From positions 1 to 5,374 of the forward strand of contig JBBRXC010000108.1 of the NCBI GenBank assembly GCA_038248745.1: a stretch of DNA of 5,374 nt. The letters are read 5' to 3'. The translations under genes were made by a program, and so were the position numbers. A model generated the notes under the pieces. It saw nothing but the letters and a program-made list of their open reading frames with translations, searched no databases and had not been told where the DNA came from. Positions 1 to 4,931 of this stretch are shown in pieces; position 1 is the first letter of the stretch, and every line of letters starts with the position of its first letter. This stretch comes from JAENWH01 sp038248745 (GTDB lineage Bacteria; Bacillota; Clostridia; Peptostreptococcales; Anaerovoracaceae).

Positions 1-1
1 A

Positions 2-157
2 GGATCTTTAATAGGTGCACTCGTCATGTCTTCTTTAGTAAGTGGAATGAACCTTATGGGCGTGGGAATATACTACCAGTATATTATTAGAGGGGCTGTT
101 CTAGTAGTAGCCGTTATATTTGACGTAACTACAAGAAATTCAGCAAAATCTGTATAA
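2..157 (+). CDS. Sugar ABC transporter permease (XylH/MmsB-like), C-terminal fragment
   Basis: This is the last 51 codons of a gene whose start lies left of the window; the reading frame begins at base 2 and ends with TAA at 155-157. The peptide starts GSLIGALVMSSLVSGMNLMG, continues through a Tyr-Tyr-Gln stretch into a hydrophobic helix (about residues 28-40), and ends with the Asp-Val-Thr-Thr-Arg motif and a short polar tail. The pattern of Gly-x-Leu-Ile-Gly-Ala, Asn-Leu-Met-Gly-Val, hydrophobic helix, then Phe-Asp-Val matches the C-terminus of ribose/xylose-type membrane permeases (BPD_transp_2 family), which form the channel of monosaccharide ABC importers. The closest subgroup I recognise is XylH/MmsB/GguB. 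The sugar cannot be told from this fragment. The ATPase and binding-protein genes are presumably upstream, since a terminator follows immediately. Confidence 0.8.
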   Translation, partial: GSLIGALVMSSLVSGMNLMGVGIYYQYIIRGAVLVVAVIFDVTTRNSAKSV

Positions 158-181
158 AATACATTAAAAATAAAATATCCT

Positions 182-230
182 TGCAGCCTTGGTTTGATTC
201 TCCTTCTTTCCAGGGCTGCATATTTTTTTT
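182..230 (+). terminator. Rho-independent terminator after the sugar permease gene
   Basis: The arms TGCAGCCTTGG (182-192) and CCAGGGCTGCA (210-220) pair over 11 positions with one T·G wobble. They enclose a 17-base pyrimidine-rich loop and are followed by TATTTTTTTT (221-230). Stem strength plus a run of eight T is a classical intrinsic terminator. It lies 24 bases after the permease stop and separates that operon from the prepilin peptidase promoter. The strand opposite the left flank is only moderately T-rich, so termination from the other direction would be weaker. Confidence 0.93.
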
Positions 231-249
231 GCATCTGTATTAATTTTTC

Positions 250-278
250 TTGATGAAAACAAACAAAAATGGTAAAAT
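250..278 (+). promoter_or_regulatory. Sigma-A-type promoter for the prepilin peptidase gene
   Basis: TTGATG (250-255, 4/6 match to TTGACA) is separated by 17 bases from TAAAAT (273-278, 5/6 match to TATAAT). Transcription is expected to begin near 285, just before the AAGGAG ribosome binding site at 291-296, which gives a very short leader. It is placed directly after the terminator, as expected for an independent unit. Predicted by pattern only. Confidence 0.68.
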
Positions 279-302
279 ATAACAATAAAAAAGGAGATAT
301 AA

Positions 303-1019
303 ATGGAAATAAATGATCTGACAATGGATATCTTAATAATAGCGGCTAGTGTGGCGGTGGGGTTTTTAGCAGGGTATTTTGCTGTTTATGCTTTTAATAA
401 ATTCCCTGCAATCTGGTTTTGTGAATATGGGGAGAAACCTGACAAAAAAATGCTTTCAGAAGAAGCACAGAGAATTCGAAGTTACCCGTGGAAGCCCGCT
501 CTGGCTATGATATTTACTGTGATCTGTATAAAACTAGGGATTGAAAACTGGCAGTTTGCTATCCCTGCAATCATTGCGATATGGGTAATCGTTGAGATTA
601 TTATTGCGGACAAGCTGTATATGATTATACCTGATCAGTTTATTATTCTTTTGGCTGTTACCGGTTTTGGATTTATCCCTTTTTATGACAACTTTTTGGC
701 ACCCATATGGGGAACTCTATTAGGATTGGCACCAATGATTTTGATTTATCTAATTGGAAAACTGTTTTTTAAAAAAGAAATTATGGGATTTGGGGACGTA
801 AAACTGATGGCTGCATTAGGATTTCTACTTGGTCCTTTTGGAATCATCTTTACTTTTATAGTTGGATTTATAAGCAGCGGAGCTTTTTTCGGGATTGCTT
901 TGCTCTTGAAAAAAATCAAGATAAAGGATGAAGAACCACTGGGTCCATTTCTTGGGATTGCAGCCATACTCTATCTGGTTTTTTATAAAGATTTACACAT
1001 GTTTCTAAATATTGTATAA
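303..1019 (+). CDS. Prepilin peptidase, A24 (GxGD aspartyl protease) family, lacking the cysteine motif
   Basis: A 238-residue polytopic membrane protein with about seven hydrophobic segments. It would cleave the leader of type IV pilin-like or competence pseudopilin precursors at the cytoplasmic face of the membrane. Family signatures are visible: the first catalytic aspartate in Ile-Ala-Asp (D103) followed by Ile-Pro-Asp (109-111); the second in the motif GFGDVKLMAA (162-171, D165); and a late PLGPFLG (212-218) matching the conserved Pro-x-Gly-Pro-Phe. The N-terminus (about 20-40) only faintly resembles the classical Gly-Ser-Phe-Leu-Asn-Val leader. The two Cys-x-x-Cys pairs that bind zinc and support N-methylation in PilD are absent; only C40 and C75 occur in this half. 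It is shorter than classical PilD (roughly 290 residues). ATG start, with AAGGAG 6 bases upstream. No pilin or secretion gene is adjacent. The peptidase assignment is firm, the substrate unknown, and methyltransferase activity doubtful. Confidence 0.9.
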   Translation: MEINDLTMDILIIAASVAVGFLAGYFAVYAFNKFPAIWFCEYGEKPDKKMLSEEAQRIRSYPWKPALAMIFTVICIKLGIENWQFAIPAIIAIWVIVEIIIADKLYMIIPDQFIILLAVTGFGFIPFYDNFLAPIWGTLLGLAPMILIYLIGKLFFKKEIMGFGDVKLMAALGFLLGPFGIIFTFIVGFISSGAFFGIALLLKKIKIKDEEPLGPFLGIAAILYLVFYKDLHMFLNIV

Positions 1020-1020
1020 T
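992..1020 (+). promoter_or_regulatory. Strong sigma-A-type promoter for yhbY-truA, inside the end of the prepilin peptidase gene
   Basis: TTTACA (992-997, 5/6) is separated by exactly 17 bases from a perfect TATAAT (1015-1020). The -10 box contains the TAA stop codon of the prepilin peptidase gene (1017-1019). Transcription should start near 1027, giving a leader of about 50 bases before the yhbY ATG. This gives yhbY-truA its own transcription even if some readthrough arrives from upstream. Predicted by pattern only. Confidence 0.75.
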
Positions 1021-1063
1021 GATTGGACTCATCGAGTTATTTTAACAGTAATAAACAATACAG

Positions 1064-1070
1064 AAAGAGG
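1064..1070 (+). promoter_or_regulatory. Ribosome binding site that sets the yhbY start
   Basis: AAAGAGG ends 6 bases before the ATG at 1077. It favours that start over an in-frame TTG at 1023, which would add 18 residues unlike YhbY and lies upstream of the transcription start predicted from the 992-1020 promoter. Confidence 0.7.
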
Positions 1071-1076
1071 ATATAT

Positions 1077-1400
1077 ATGATTACAAGTAAACAAAGAAGC
1101 TTCCTGAGAAGCCTCGCCCATGAAATTGAACCTTCAGTGTTTTTAGGGAAAAGTGGACTGACACAAAATGTAATAGATGAAATTGATGTAAACCTGGAAA
1201 AAAGAGAGATTGTCAAAGTTAAACTTCAAGAGGGCTGTGAATTAACGCCAAAAGAAGTGGCCAATAAAGTAGGTGAAACTCTTGGCGCGGAGTTTATTCA
1301 GGCAATAGGTCGTAAGTTTACACTCTACAGAGAGTCGGAAGACTATAAAAAAATTGAACTTCCTAAAGTTGCGAAAGCATCAAGGAGTTCAAAGAAGTGA
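1077..1400 (+). CDS. yhbY: YhbY-family ribosome assembly RNA-binding protein (CRM domain)
   Basis: A 107-residue protein that is essentially a single CRM domain (CRS1/YhbY). The family binds structured RNA and is linked to large-subunit ribosome assembly; this is the bacterial relative of YqeI in Bacillus and YhbY in E. coli. The opening Thr-Ser-Lys-Gln-Arg-x-x-Leu-Arg-x-Leu-Ala (3-14) is characteristic. The RNA-binding GxxG loop is present as GKSG (24-27) where GKGG is more usual. Arg-Glu-Ile-Val-Lys-Val (43-48) and the closing Ile-Gly-Arg-Lys-Phe-x-Leu-Tyr-Arg (77-85) are also clear. A basic tail (ending Ser-Ser-Lys-Lys) extends past the domain. The ATG at 1077 is chosen because it has a ribosome binding site and gives the family's normal N-terminus. 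The stop codon overlaps the truA start by 4 bases, so the two are probably translationally coupled. Confidence 0.92.
   Translation: MITSKQRSFLRSLAHEIEPSVFLGKSGLTQNVIDEIDVNLEKREIVKVKLQEGCELTPKEVANKVGETLGAEFIQAIGRKFTLYRESEDYKKIELPKVAKASRSSKK
1382..1387 (+). promoter_or_regulatory. Ribosome binding site for GTG-initiated truA, inside yhbY
   Basis: AAGGAG within the last codons of yhbY lies 9 bases before the GTG at 1397. It supports GTG as the truA start; the resulting peptide begins exactly where TruA proteins usually do (Lys-Asn-Leu-Leu-Leu-Lys-Ile-x-Tyr-Asp-Gly). Confidence 0.8.
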
Positions 1401-2197
1401 AAAATCTGCTACTTAAAATTGAATATGATGGCAGTAATTTCTTCGGTTGGCAGAGACAGATGGAAGCAAGAACCGTTCAAGGCGATTTGGAGAAAGCATT
1501 AAGTGAAATTTGTGGGTCGAAAATCCTAATAAATGGAGCCAGCAGGACAGATGCAGGGGTTCACGCATACGCCCAGACGGCAAGCTTTAAAGGAGAGTGG
1601 ACGATCCCGACTGATAAAATTCTGGTGGCGACGAATAATCTGCTCTCTGGGGGGCAAAATCATGTCGGATCAGTTGGAGATGTGAGAATAATTAGCATCG
1701 ATGAAGTTGCGTTAGACTTTCATGCCAGATATAATGCGAAAGGTAAAACGTATATTTACAAAATAAGAAATTGCTACGAAAAAGATGTATTTGACAGAAA
1801 TTATGCTTATCAAATAGTCAAACCATTGAATCTGGCGTTTATGGAGAAAGCAGCCAGAGATGTAGTGGGAACCCATGATTTTAAGTGCTTTCAGGCAATG
1901 GGTGGAAAAGAATTGAAATCAACCGTTAGGACTATATCAAACATGCAGATTTATGAAGACATTCTTGAAGAAGAAGAAAATCCGGGCGGATTTCATGATA
2001 GAATTATTACGATTGAAATAACCGGAAATGGTTTTCTATATAATATGGTAAGAATAGTAACCGGTACGCTGGTGGACATTGGGCTTGGAAAAATAGGACA
2101 GCGGGGCATAGCAAAAGCAATTGAAAGTATGGATCGAGAAAAAGCAGGGCACACTGCACCACCGCAAGGACTGTATTTGTCAGAAATATTTTATTGA
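1397..2197 (+). CDS. truA: tRNA pseudouridine(38-40) synthase TruA
   Basis: A 266-residue cytoplasmic enzyme that converts uridines 38, 39 and 40 of the tRNA anticodon arm to pseudouridine; E. coli TruA has 270 residues. Visible family signatures: Tyr-Asp-Gly-x-x-Phe-x-Gly-Trp-Gln (10-19); GASRTDAGVHA (47-57) with catalytic Asp52; Phe-His-Ala-Arg (108-111) followed by Lys-Thr-Tyr-x-Tyr (117-121); Gly-Thr-His-Asp-Phe (158-162); GNGFLYNMVR (210-219); and the closing Ala-Gly-His-Thr-Ala-Pro-Pro-Gln-Gly-Leu. It starts with GTG and overlaps yhbY by GTGA, so translation by reinitiation is likely. Around residues 79-95 the usual Leu-Asn-x-x-Leu-Pro-x-Asp stretch is replaced by a longer Gly/Ser-rich segment, and an acidic loop (about 187-200) precedes the last domain block. 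The function is secure. It may be one of two truA copies, since many Firmicutes carry another beside ribosomal protein genes; that copy is not visible here. Confidence 0.95.
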   Translation: MKNLLLKIEYDGSNFFGWQRQMEARTVQGDLEKALSEICGSKILINGASRTDAGVHAYAQTASFKGEWTIPTDKILVATNNLLSGGQNHVGSVGDVRIISIDEVALDFHARYNAKGKTYIYKIRNCYEKDVFDRNYAYQIVKPLNLAFMEKAARDVVGTHDFKCFQAMGGKELKSTVRTISNMQIYEDILEEEENPGGFHDRIITIEITGNGFLYNMVRIVTGTLVDIGLGKIGQRGIAKAIESMDREKAGHTAPPQGLYLSEIFY

Positions 2198-2211
2198 AAA
2201 TAGCAGGATAT

Positions 2212-2237
2212 ATGTCACGGATCTAATTCCGTGACAT
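2212..2237 (+). repeat. Perfect 10-bp inverted repeat between truA and the dCMP deaminase gene
   Basis: ATGTCACGGA (2212-2221) and TCCGTGACAT (2228-2237) are perfect reverse complements around a 6-base centre, TCTAAT. The repeat begins 14 bases after the truA stop. As RNA it would form a stable hairpin at the end of the yhbY-truA message. However, the sequence after it (TATCACTTAAATTTT) has no real U-tract, so it is a poor classical terminator. The right arm contains the -35 box of the next promoter, so it may instead, or also, be a repressor operator. Confidence 0.72.
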
Positions 2238-2259
2238 TATCACTTAAATTTTGTATACT
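2231..2259 (+). promoter_or_regulatory. Sigma-A-type promoter for the dCMP deaminase-tagO-wecB operon
   Basis: GTGACA (2231-2236, 5/6) is separated by 17 bases from TATACT (2254-2259, 5/6). The predicted start of transcription is near 2266, leaving a leader of about 35 bases that includes the GGGAGG ribosome binding site (2290-2295). The -35 box lies inside the right arm of the inverted repeat at 2212-2237, so a protein bound to that repeat would block the promoter. Predicted by pattern only. Confidence 0.68.
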
Positions 2260-2300
2260 AGAAATAATAGATACAGTGAACAAGATGTTGGGAGGATACA

Positions 2301-2750
2301 ATGGATAGACCAAACTGGGATGAATATTTCATGGAAATGGCTGAGTTAACTTCAAAGCGTTCTACATGTATTAGAAGACAAGTAGGAGCGGTGATTGTAA
2401 AAGAAAAGCATATTATTGCCACTGGATATAATGGCGCCCCAAGAGGGGTCAAGCATTGTGAAGAAAGAGGCGGTTGCCTTAGAGAAAAACTGAACGTGCC
2501 TTCGGGAGAGAGACATGAATTGTGCATGGCTGTTCACGCGGAGCAGAATGCAATTATACAGGCAGCTACATTAGGGCAGAGCATTGAAGGCGGCGTTATA
2601 TATGTAACCCATCAACCTTGCGTTATTTGCGCCAAGATGATTATAAATGCTGGTATAAAGAGAATTGTTGTGCGGGAAGGATATCCTGATCAGTTGTCAA
2701 GAGATATTCTTGCTGAGGCAGGGCTTAGAATTGTAATGTTAGGAGAATAA
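2301..2750 (+). CDS. comEB: Deoxycytidylate (dCMP) deaminase, ComEB-like
   Basis: A 149-residue zinc enzyme that deaminates dCMP to dUMP, the substrate of thymidylate synthase. The zinc and catalytic motifs are intact: His-Ala-Glu (H79, catalytic E81) and Pro-Cys-Val-Ile-Cys (106-110, ligands C107 and C110). The N-terminal Arg-Pro-x-Trp-Asp-Glu-Tyr-Phe (3-10) and the block GYNGAPRGVKHC (42-53) separate it from cytidine deaminases and tRNA adenosine deaminases, and are typical of dCMP deaminases. Length is near the family norm. The ATG follows a strong GGGAGG site by 5 bases. It is first in an operon with two cell-wall glycan genes, 12 bases before the next start. The symbol follows the Bacillus homologue, which sits in the comE locus; nothing here suggests a competence role. 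Confidence 0.93.
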   Translation: MDRPNWDEYFMEMAELTSKRSTCIRRQVGAVIVKEKHIIATGYNGAPRGVKHCEERGGCLREKLNVPSGERHELCMAVHAEQNAIIQAATLGQSIEGGVIYVTHQPCVICAKMIINAGIKRIVVREGYPDQLSRDILAEAGLRIVMLGE

Positions 2751-2762
2751 TAGGGGATTATA

Positions 2763-3815
2763 ATGAATTTTATATTTATATTTTTTACGGCTTTTATATT
2801 ATCATTAATATTTTCGCCTGTAGCTATATGGCTTGCGCCAAAAATTGGTGCAGTAGATATACCGAAGGATGCTAGAAGAATGCATACGAAACCTATGCCC
2901 AGATTTGGCGGGTTGGCAATATTTATCGGAGCGATGACAGCGATCACCGTTTTTATGGGGGATAACCCAAGAGTAACAGGGATACTTATTGGTGGTGTTT
3001 GCATCTATGCACTTGGCGTTTTCGACGATTTAAGGGGAATGCCAGCAAAGGTTAAACTTTTTGGGCAGATTGGCTGTGCATCTATTGCATTTGCTTTTGG
3101 TACTAGAATTCAGTTCATTACAAATCCTTTTGGAGATGGACATAGTTATTTAGTGGGTGTTACGGGTTTTATCATAACGATCATCTGGATTGTAGGAATC
3201 ACGAATACTGTGAATCTGATTGACGGCCTAGATGGGCTTGCGGCAGGGGTTGCGTTTATCGCATCCTTATCTATATGTTATACAGCTTATATTCATGGAA
3301 TGTATGAAGTAGCTTTAGCAATGCTTGCAATTGCAGGGGGAGCCCTCGGTTTTCTGCCGTTTAATTTTCATCCTGCAAAAATATTCATGGGAGATGGTGG
3401 ATCCTTGTTTTTAGGATTTATGCTTGCAGCCTTTTCTATTATGGGACCGGTAAAAGGTGCGACTATTTTTGCAACCTTGGTACCTGTTTTAGTTCTTGGC
3501 ATTCCAATTTTTGATACGGCATTTGCCATACTGAGAAGATTAATTAACAAAAGACCGATTATGGAGGCTGACAAAGGGCATTTACATCATCGGATGATGG
3601 CTGTAGGACTGGGACAAAAGAGAACGGTGTTGATGATTTATGGAATAAGTGCAGTGATGGGTATCGCCGCTATTCTTTTCAGCAGAGATTTATTTATTGA
3701 AACCATAGGATTAATTGTAGCAGCATCAACATTTATTTACATATACATTACAGACTCAAGTACGCAGAAGTTAGGAATAGAAGCGATTGATATTGCAGCC
3801 GAAGAAGAGGAATAA
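2763..3815 (+). CDS. tagO: Undecaprenyl-phosphate GlcNAc-1-phosphate transferase (MraY/WecA/TagO family)
   Basis: A 350-residue membrane protein with about ten hydrophobic helices. The family transfers a sugar-1-phosphate from a UDP-sugar to undecaprenyl phosphate on the cytoplasmic side, the first membrane step of a surface polymer. Signatures in order: Asp-Ile-Pro-Lys-x-x-Arg-x-x-His (32-41) with Pro-x-Pro-Arg-x-Gly-Gly (44-50); the Asp-Asp pair (88-89) in Phe-Asp-Asp-Leu-Arg-Gly; Asn-Thr-Val-Asn-Leu-Ile-Asp-Gly-Leu-Asp-Gly-Leu (148-159); Phe-Met-Gly-Asp-Gly-Gly-Ser (208-214); and His-Leu-His-His-Arg (273-277). The His-x-His-His-Arg motif and the adjacent UDP-GlcNAc 2-epimerase favour a WecA/TagO GlcNAc-1-P transferase over MraY. 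It ends in an acidic tail. ATG start, with AGGGG 6 bases upstream. In Firmicutes the product feeds wall teichoic acid or related polymers; which polymer is made here cannot be read from this window. Confidence 0.92.
   Translation: MNFIFIFFTAFILSLIFSPVAIWLAPKIGAVDIPKDARRMHTKPMPRFGGLAIFIGAMTAITVFMGDNPRVTGILIGGVCIYALGVFDDLRGMPAKVKLFGQIGCASIAFAFGTRIQFITNPFGDGHSYLVGVTGFIITIIWIVGITNTVNLIDGLDGLAAGVAFIASLSICYTAYIHGMYEVALAMLAIAGGALGFLPFNFHPAKIFMGDGGSLFLGFMLAAFSIMGPVKGATIFATLVPVLVLGIPIFDTAFAILRRLINKRPIMEADKGHLHHRMMAVGLGQKRTVLMIYGISAVMGIAAILFSRDLFIETIGLIVAASTFIYIYITDSSTQKLGIEAIDIAAEEEE
3805..3810 (+). promoter_or_regulatory. Ribosome binding site that sets the wecB start
   Basis: AAGAGG in the last codons of the transferase gene lies 9 bases before the ATG at 3820. 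It supports that start over an in-frame TTG at 3787, which would add 11 residues inside the upstream gene and does not match the family N-terminus (Met-Lys-Val-Met-Thr-Val-Phe-Gly-Thr-Arg-Pro-Glu). Confidence 0.72.
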
Positions 3816-3819
3816 TAAC

Positions 3820-4929
3820 ATGAAAGTAATGACCGTTTTTGGAACAAGACCTGAAGCCATTAAAATGGCACCTTTAGTAAAAAAATTAGAAGAGGCAGAG
3901 GACATAGAATCCGTCTTATGTGTTACAGCACAGCATCGAGAAATGTTAGACCAGGTATTAGAATTATTTGAACTAAAACCTGATTATGATTTAAATATTA
4001 TGAAGCCAAATCAGACGATCAGTATGATTACCTCCAATGTTATATTGGGGCTTGAAGAGGTTCTTAAAAAGGAAAACCCGGACATTGTGCTTGTTCACGG
4101 AGATACAACGACAACTTTTGTGACCGCCCTTGCCAGCTTCTATCAGCAAATCAAGGTTGGGCATGTTGAGGCTGGATTAAGAACCTATGATAAATATTCT
4201 CCCTACCCAGAAGAGATTAACAGGGTGTTGACCGGTCATATTGCGGATTTTCATTTTGCGCCAACAAAGACAAATGCTGAAAATCTCTTAAAAGAAGGAA
4301 TGAAACAGGAAAATATTTTCATAACAGGGAATACTGTTATTGATGCACTTTTAACCGTTGCAGGCAAGCCATATGAATTTGAAGACAGCACCTTAAAATC
4401 ACTGGATTTTGAAAACAAAAGAGTGATCACAGTTACCTGTCACCGACGGGAAAATCTAGGCGAAAATATGGTGCAAATTTTCGGGGCAATTAAGTCAATT
4501 GTTTCAGAATTTAAAGATGTTGAAATTGTCTATCCAATGCATATGAACCCTAAAGTCAGAGAAACTGCAAACAGAATACTTGATGGCGTGGATCGGATTC
4601 ATTTGATTGAGCCGCTGGAATATCAGCCGTTTGTCAATTTGATGGCAAAATCTTATTTTATTGTTACTGATTCCGGCGGGATGCAGGAAGAGGCGCCATC
4701 ATTAGGGAAGCCGGTTCTGGTTGTAAGAAAAGAAACGGAAAGACCAGAAGCAGTGGCAGCAGGAACGGTGAAGCTGGCAGGTGTTGATGAGAAGACGATT
4801 TACACAATGATGAAAGACCTACTTTCAAATAAAGAAAGCTATCAAAGCATGGCCTTTGCGGCAAACCCCTATGGAGACGGACATGCCTGTGAAAGGATTG
4901 TTGACATATTAAGAACAAAGCTAACATAA
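3820..4929 (+). CDS. wecB: UDP-N-acetylglucosamine 2-epimerase (non-hydrolysing)
   Basis: A 369-residue cytoplasmic enzyme interconverting UDP-GlcNAc and UDP-ManNAc; also called MnaA in Bacillus. It has the two-Rossmann-domain GT-B-like fold of this family. The N-terminal Gly-Thr-Arg-Pro-Glu-Ala-Ile-Lys (8-15) is diagnostic. The acidic active-site residues are D95 (His-Gly-Asp-Thr), E117 (Val-Glu-Ala-Gly-Leu-Arg) and E131 (Pro-Tyr-Pro-Glu-Glu), at the same numbers as in E. coli WecB. The catalytic histidine is H208 in Thr-Cys-His-Arg-Arg-Glu-Asn. The UDP-binding block Thr-Asp-Ser-Gly-Gly-x-Gln-Glu-Glu (283-291) and Glu-Arg-Pro-Glu (307-310) are intact. It starts 4 bases after the tagO-like stop. 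UDP-ManNAc is the second sugar of the GlcNAc-ManNAc linkage unit of wall teichoic acids, so co-transcription with the lipid-linked GlcNAc enzyme makes pathway sense. Confidence 0.96.
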   Translation: MKVMTVFGTRPEAIKMAPLVKKLEEAEDIESVLCVTAQHREMLDQVLELFELKPDYDLNIMKPNQTISMITSNVILGLEEVLKKENPDIVLVHGDTTTTFVTALASFYQQIKVGHVEAGLRTYDKYSPYPEEINRVLTGHIADFHFAPTKTNAENLLKEGMKQENIFITGNTVIDALLTVAGKPYEFEDSTLKSLDFENKRVITVTCHRRENLGENMVQIFGAIKSIVSEFKDVEIVYPMHMNPKVRETANRILDGVDRIHLIEPLEYQPFVNLMAKSYFIVTDSGGMQEEAPSLGKPVLVVRKETERPEAVAAGTVKLAGVDEKTIYTMMKDLLSNKESYQSMAFAANPYGDGHACERIVDILRTKLT

Positions 4930-4930
4930 T
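4901..4930 (+). promoter_or_regulatory. Possible sigma-A-type promoter at the end of wecB, reading into the MATE gene
   Basis: A perfect TTGACA (4901-4906) is separated by 18 bases from CATAAT (4925-4930, 5/6). The -10 box overlaps the wecB stop codon (4927-4929). The predicted transcription start, near 4937, falls just downstream of the most natural N-terminus of the MATE protein. If the promoter is real, translation must start further in, or the transporter message must come mainly from the upstream operon. Confidence 0.45.
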
Positions 4931-4931
4931 A

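Noticed and set aside
193..209. The terminator loop contains TCTCCTT, complementary to the AAGGAGA ribosome binding site of the prepilin peptidase gene (291-297), suggesting a regulatory switch.
   Set aside because: The promoter for that gene (250-278) lies downstream of the loop, so normal transcripts would not contain both parts. A 7-base match to a ribosome-binding-site complement in a pyrimidine-rich loop is easily due to chance.
746..967. A minus-strand open frame of 73 codons opposite the prepilin peptidase gene; similar antisense frames occur at 73-324, 2258-2527, 2352-2537, 2690-3004, 3368-3574, 4664-4927 and 4949-5209.
   Set aside because: They lie opposite well-supported + strand genes (or, for 73-324, opposite the terminator and promoter region), encode low-complexity or unrecognisable peptides, and look like codon-bias shadows.
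1023..1076. An 18-residue N-terminal extension of YhbY starting at TTG 1023.
   Set aside because: The TTG has no ribosome binding site, lies upstream of the predicted transcription start, and the extension does not resemble the family N-terminus. ATG 1077 is better on all counts.
2198..2300. A riboswitch or small RNA in the gap before the dCMP deaminase gene.
   Set aside because: The gap is about 103 bases, largely filled by one simple hairpin, a promoter and a ribosome binding site. The leader after the predicted start is only about 35 bases, too short for any riboswitch class I know.
3787..3816. Promoter-like TTGATA-N18-AATAAT just before wecB.
   Set aside because: Its predicted transcription start (about 3823) falls inside or after the wecB ATG at 3820, so it could not serve that gene. 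The boxes lie mostly within coding sequence of the tagO-like gene and are probably accidental.
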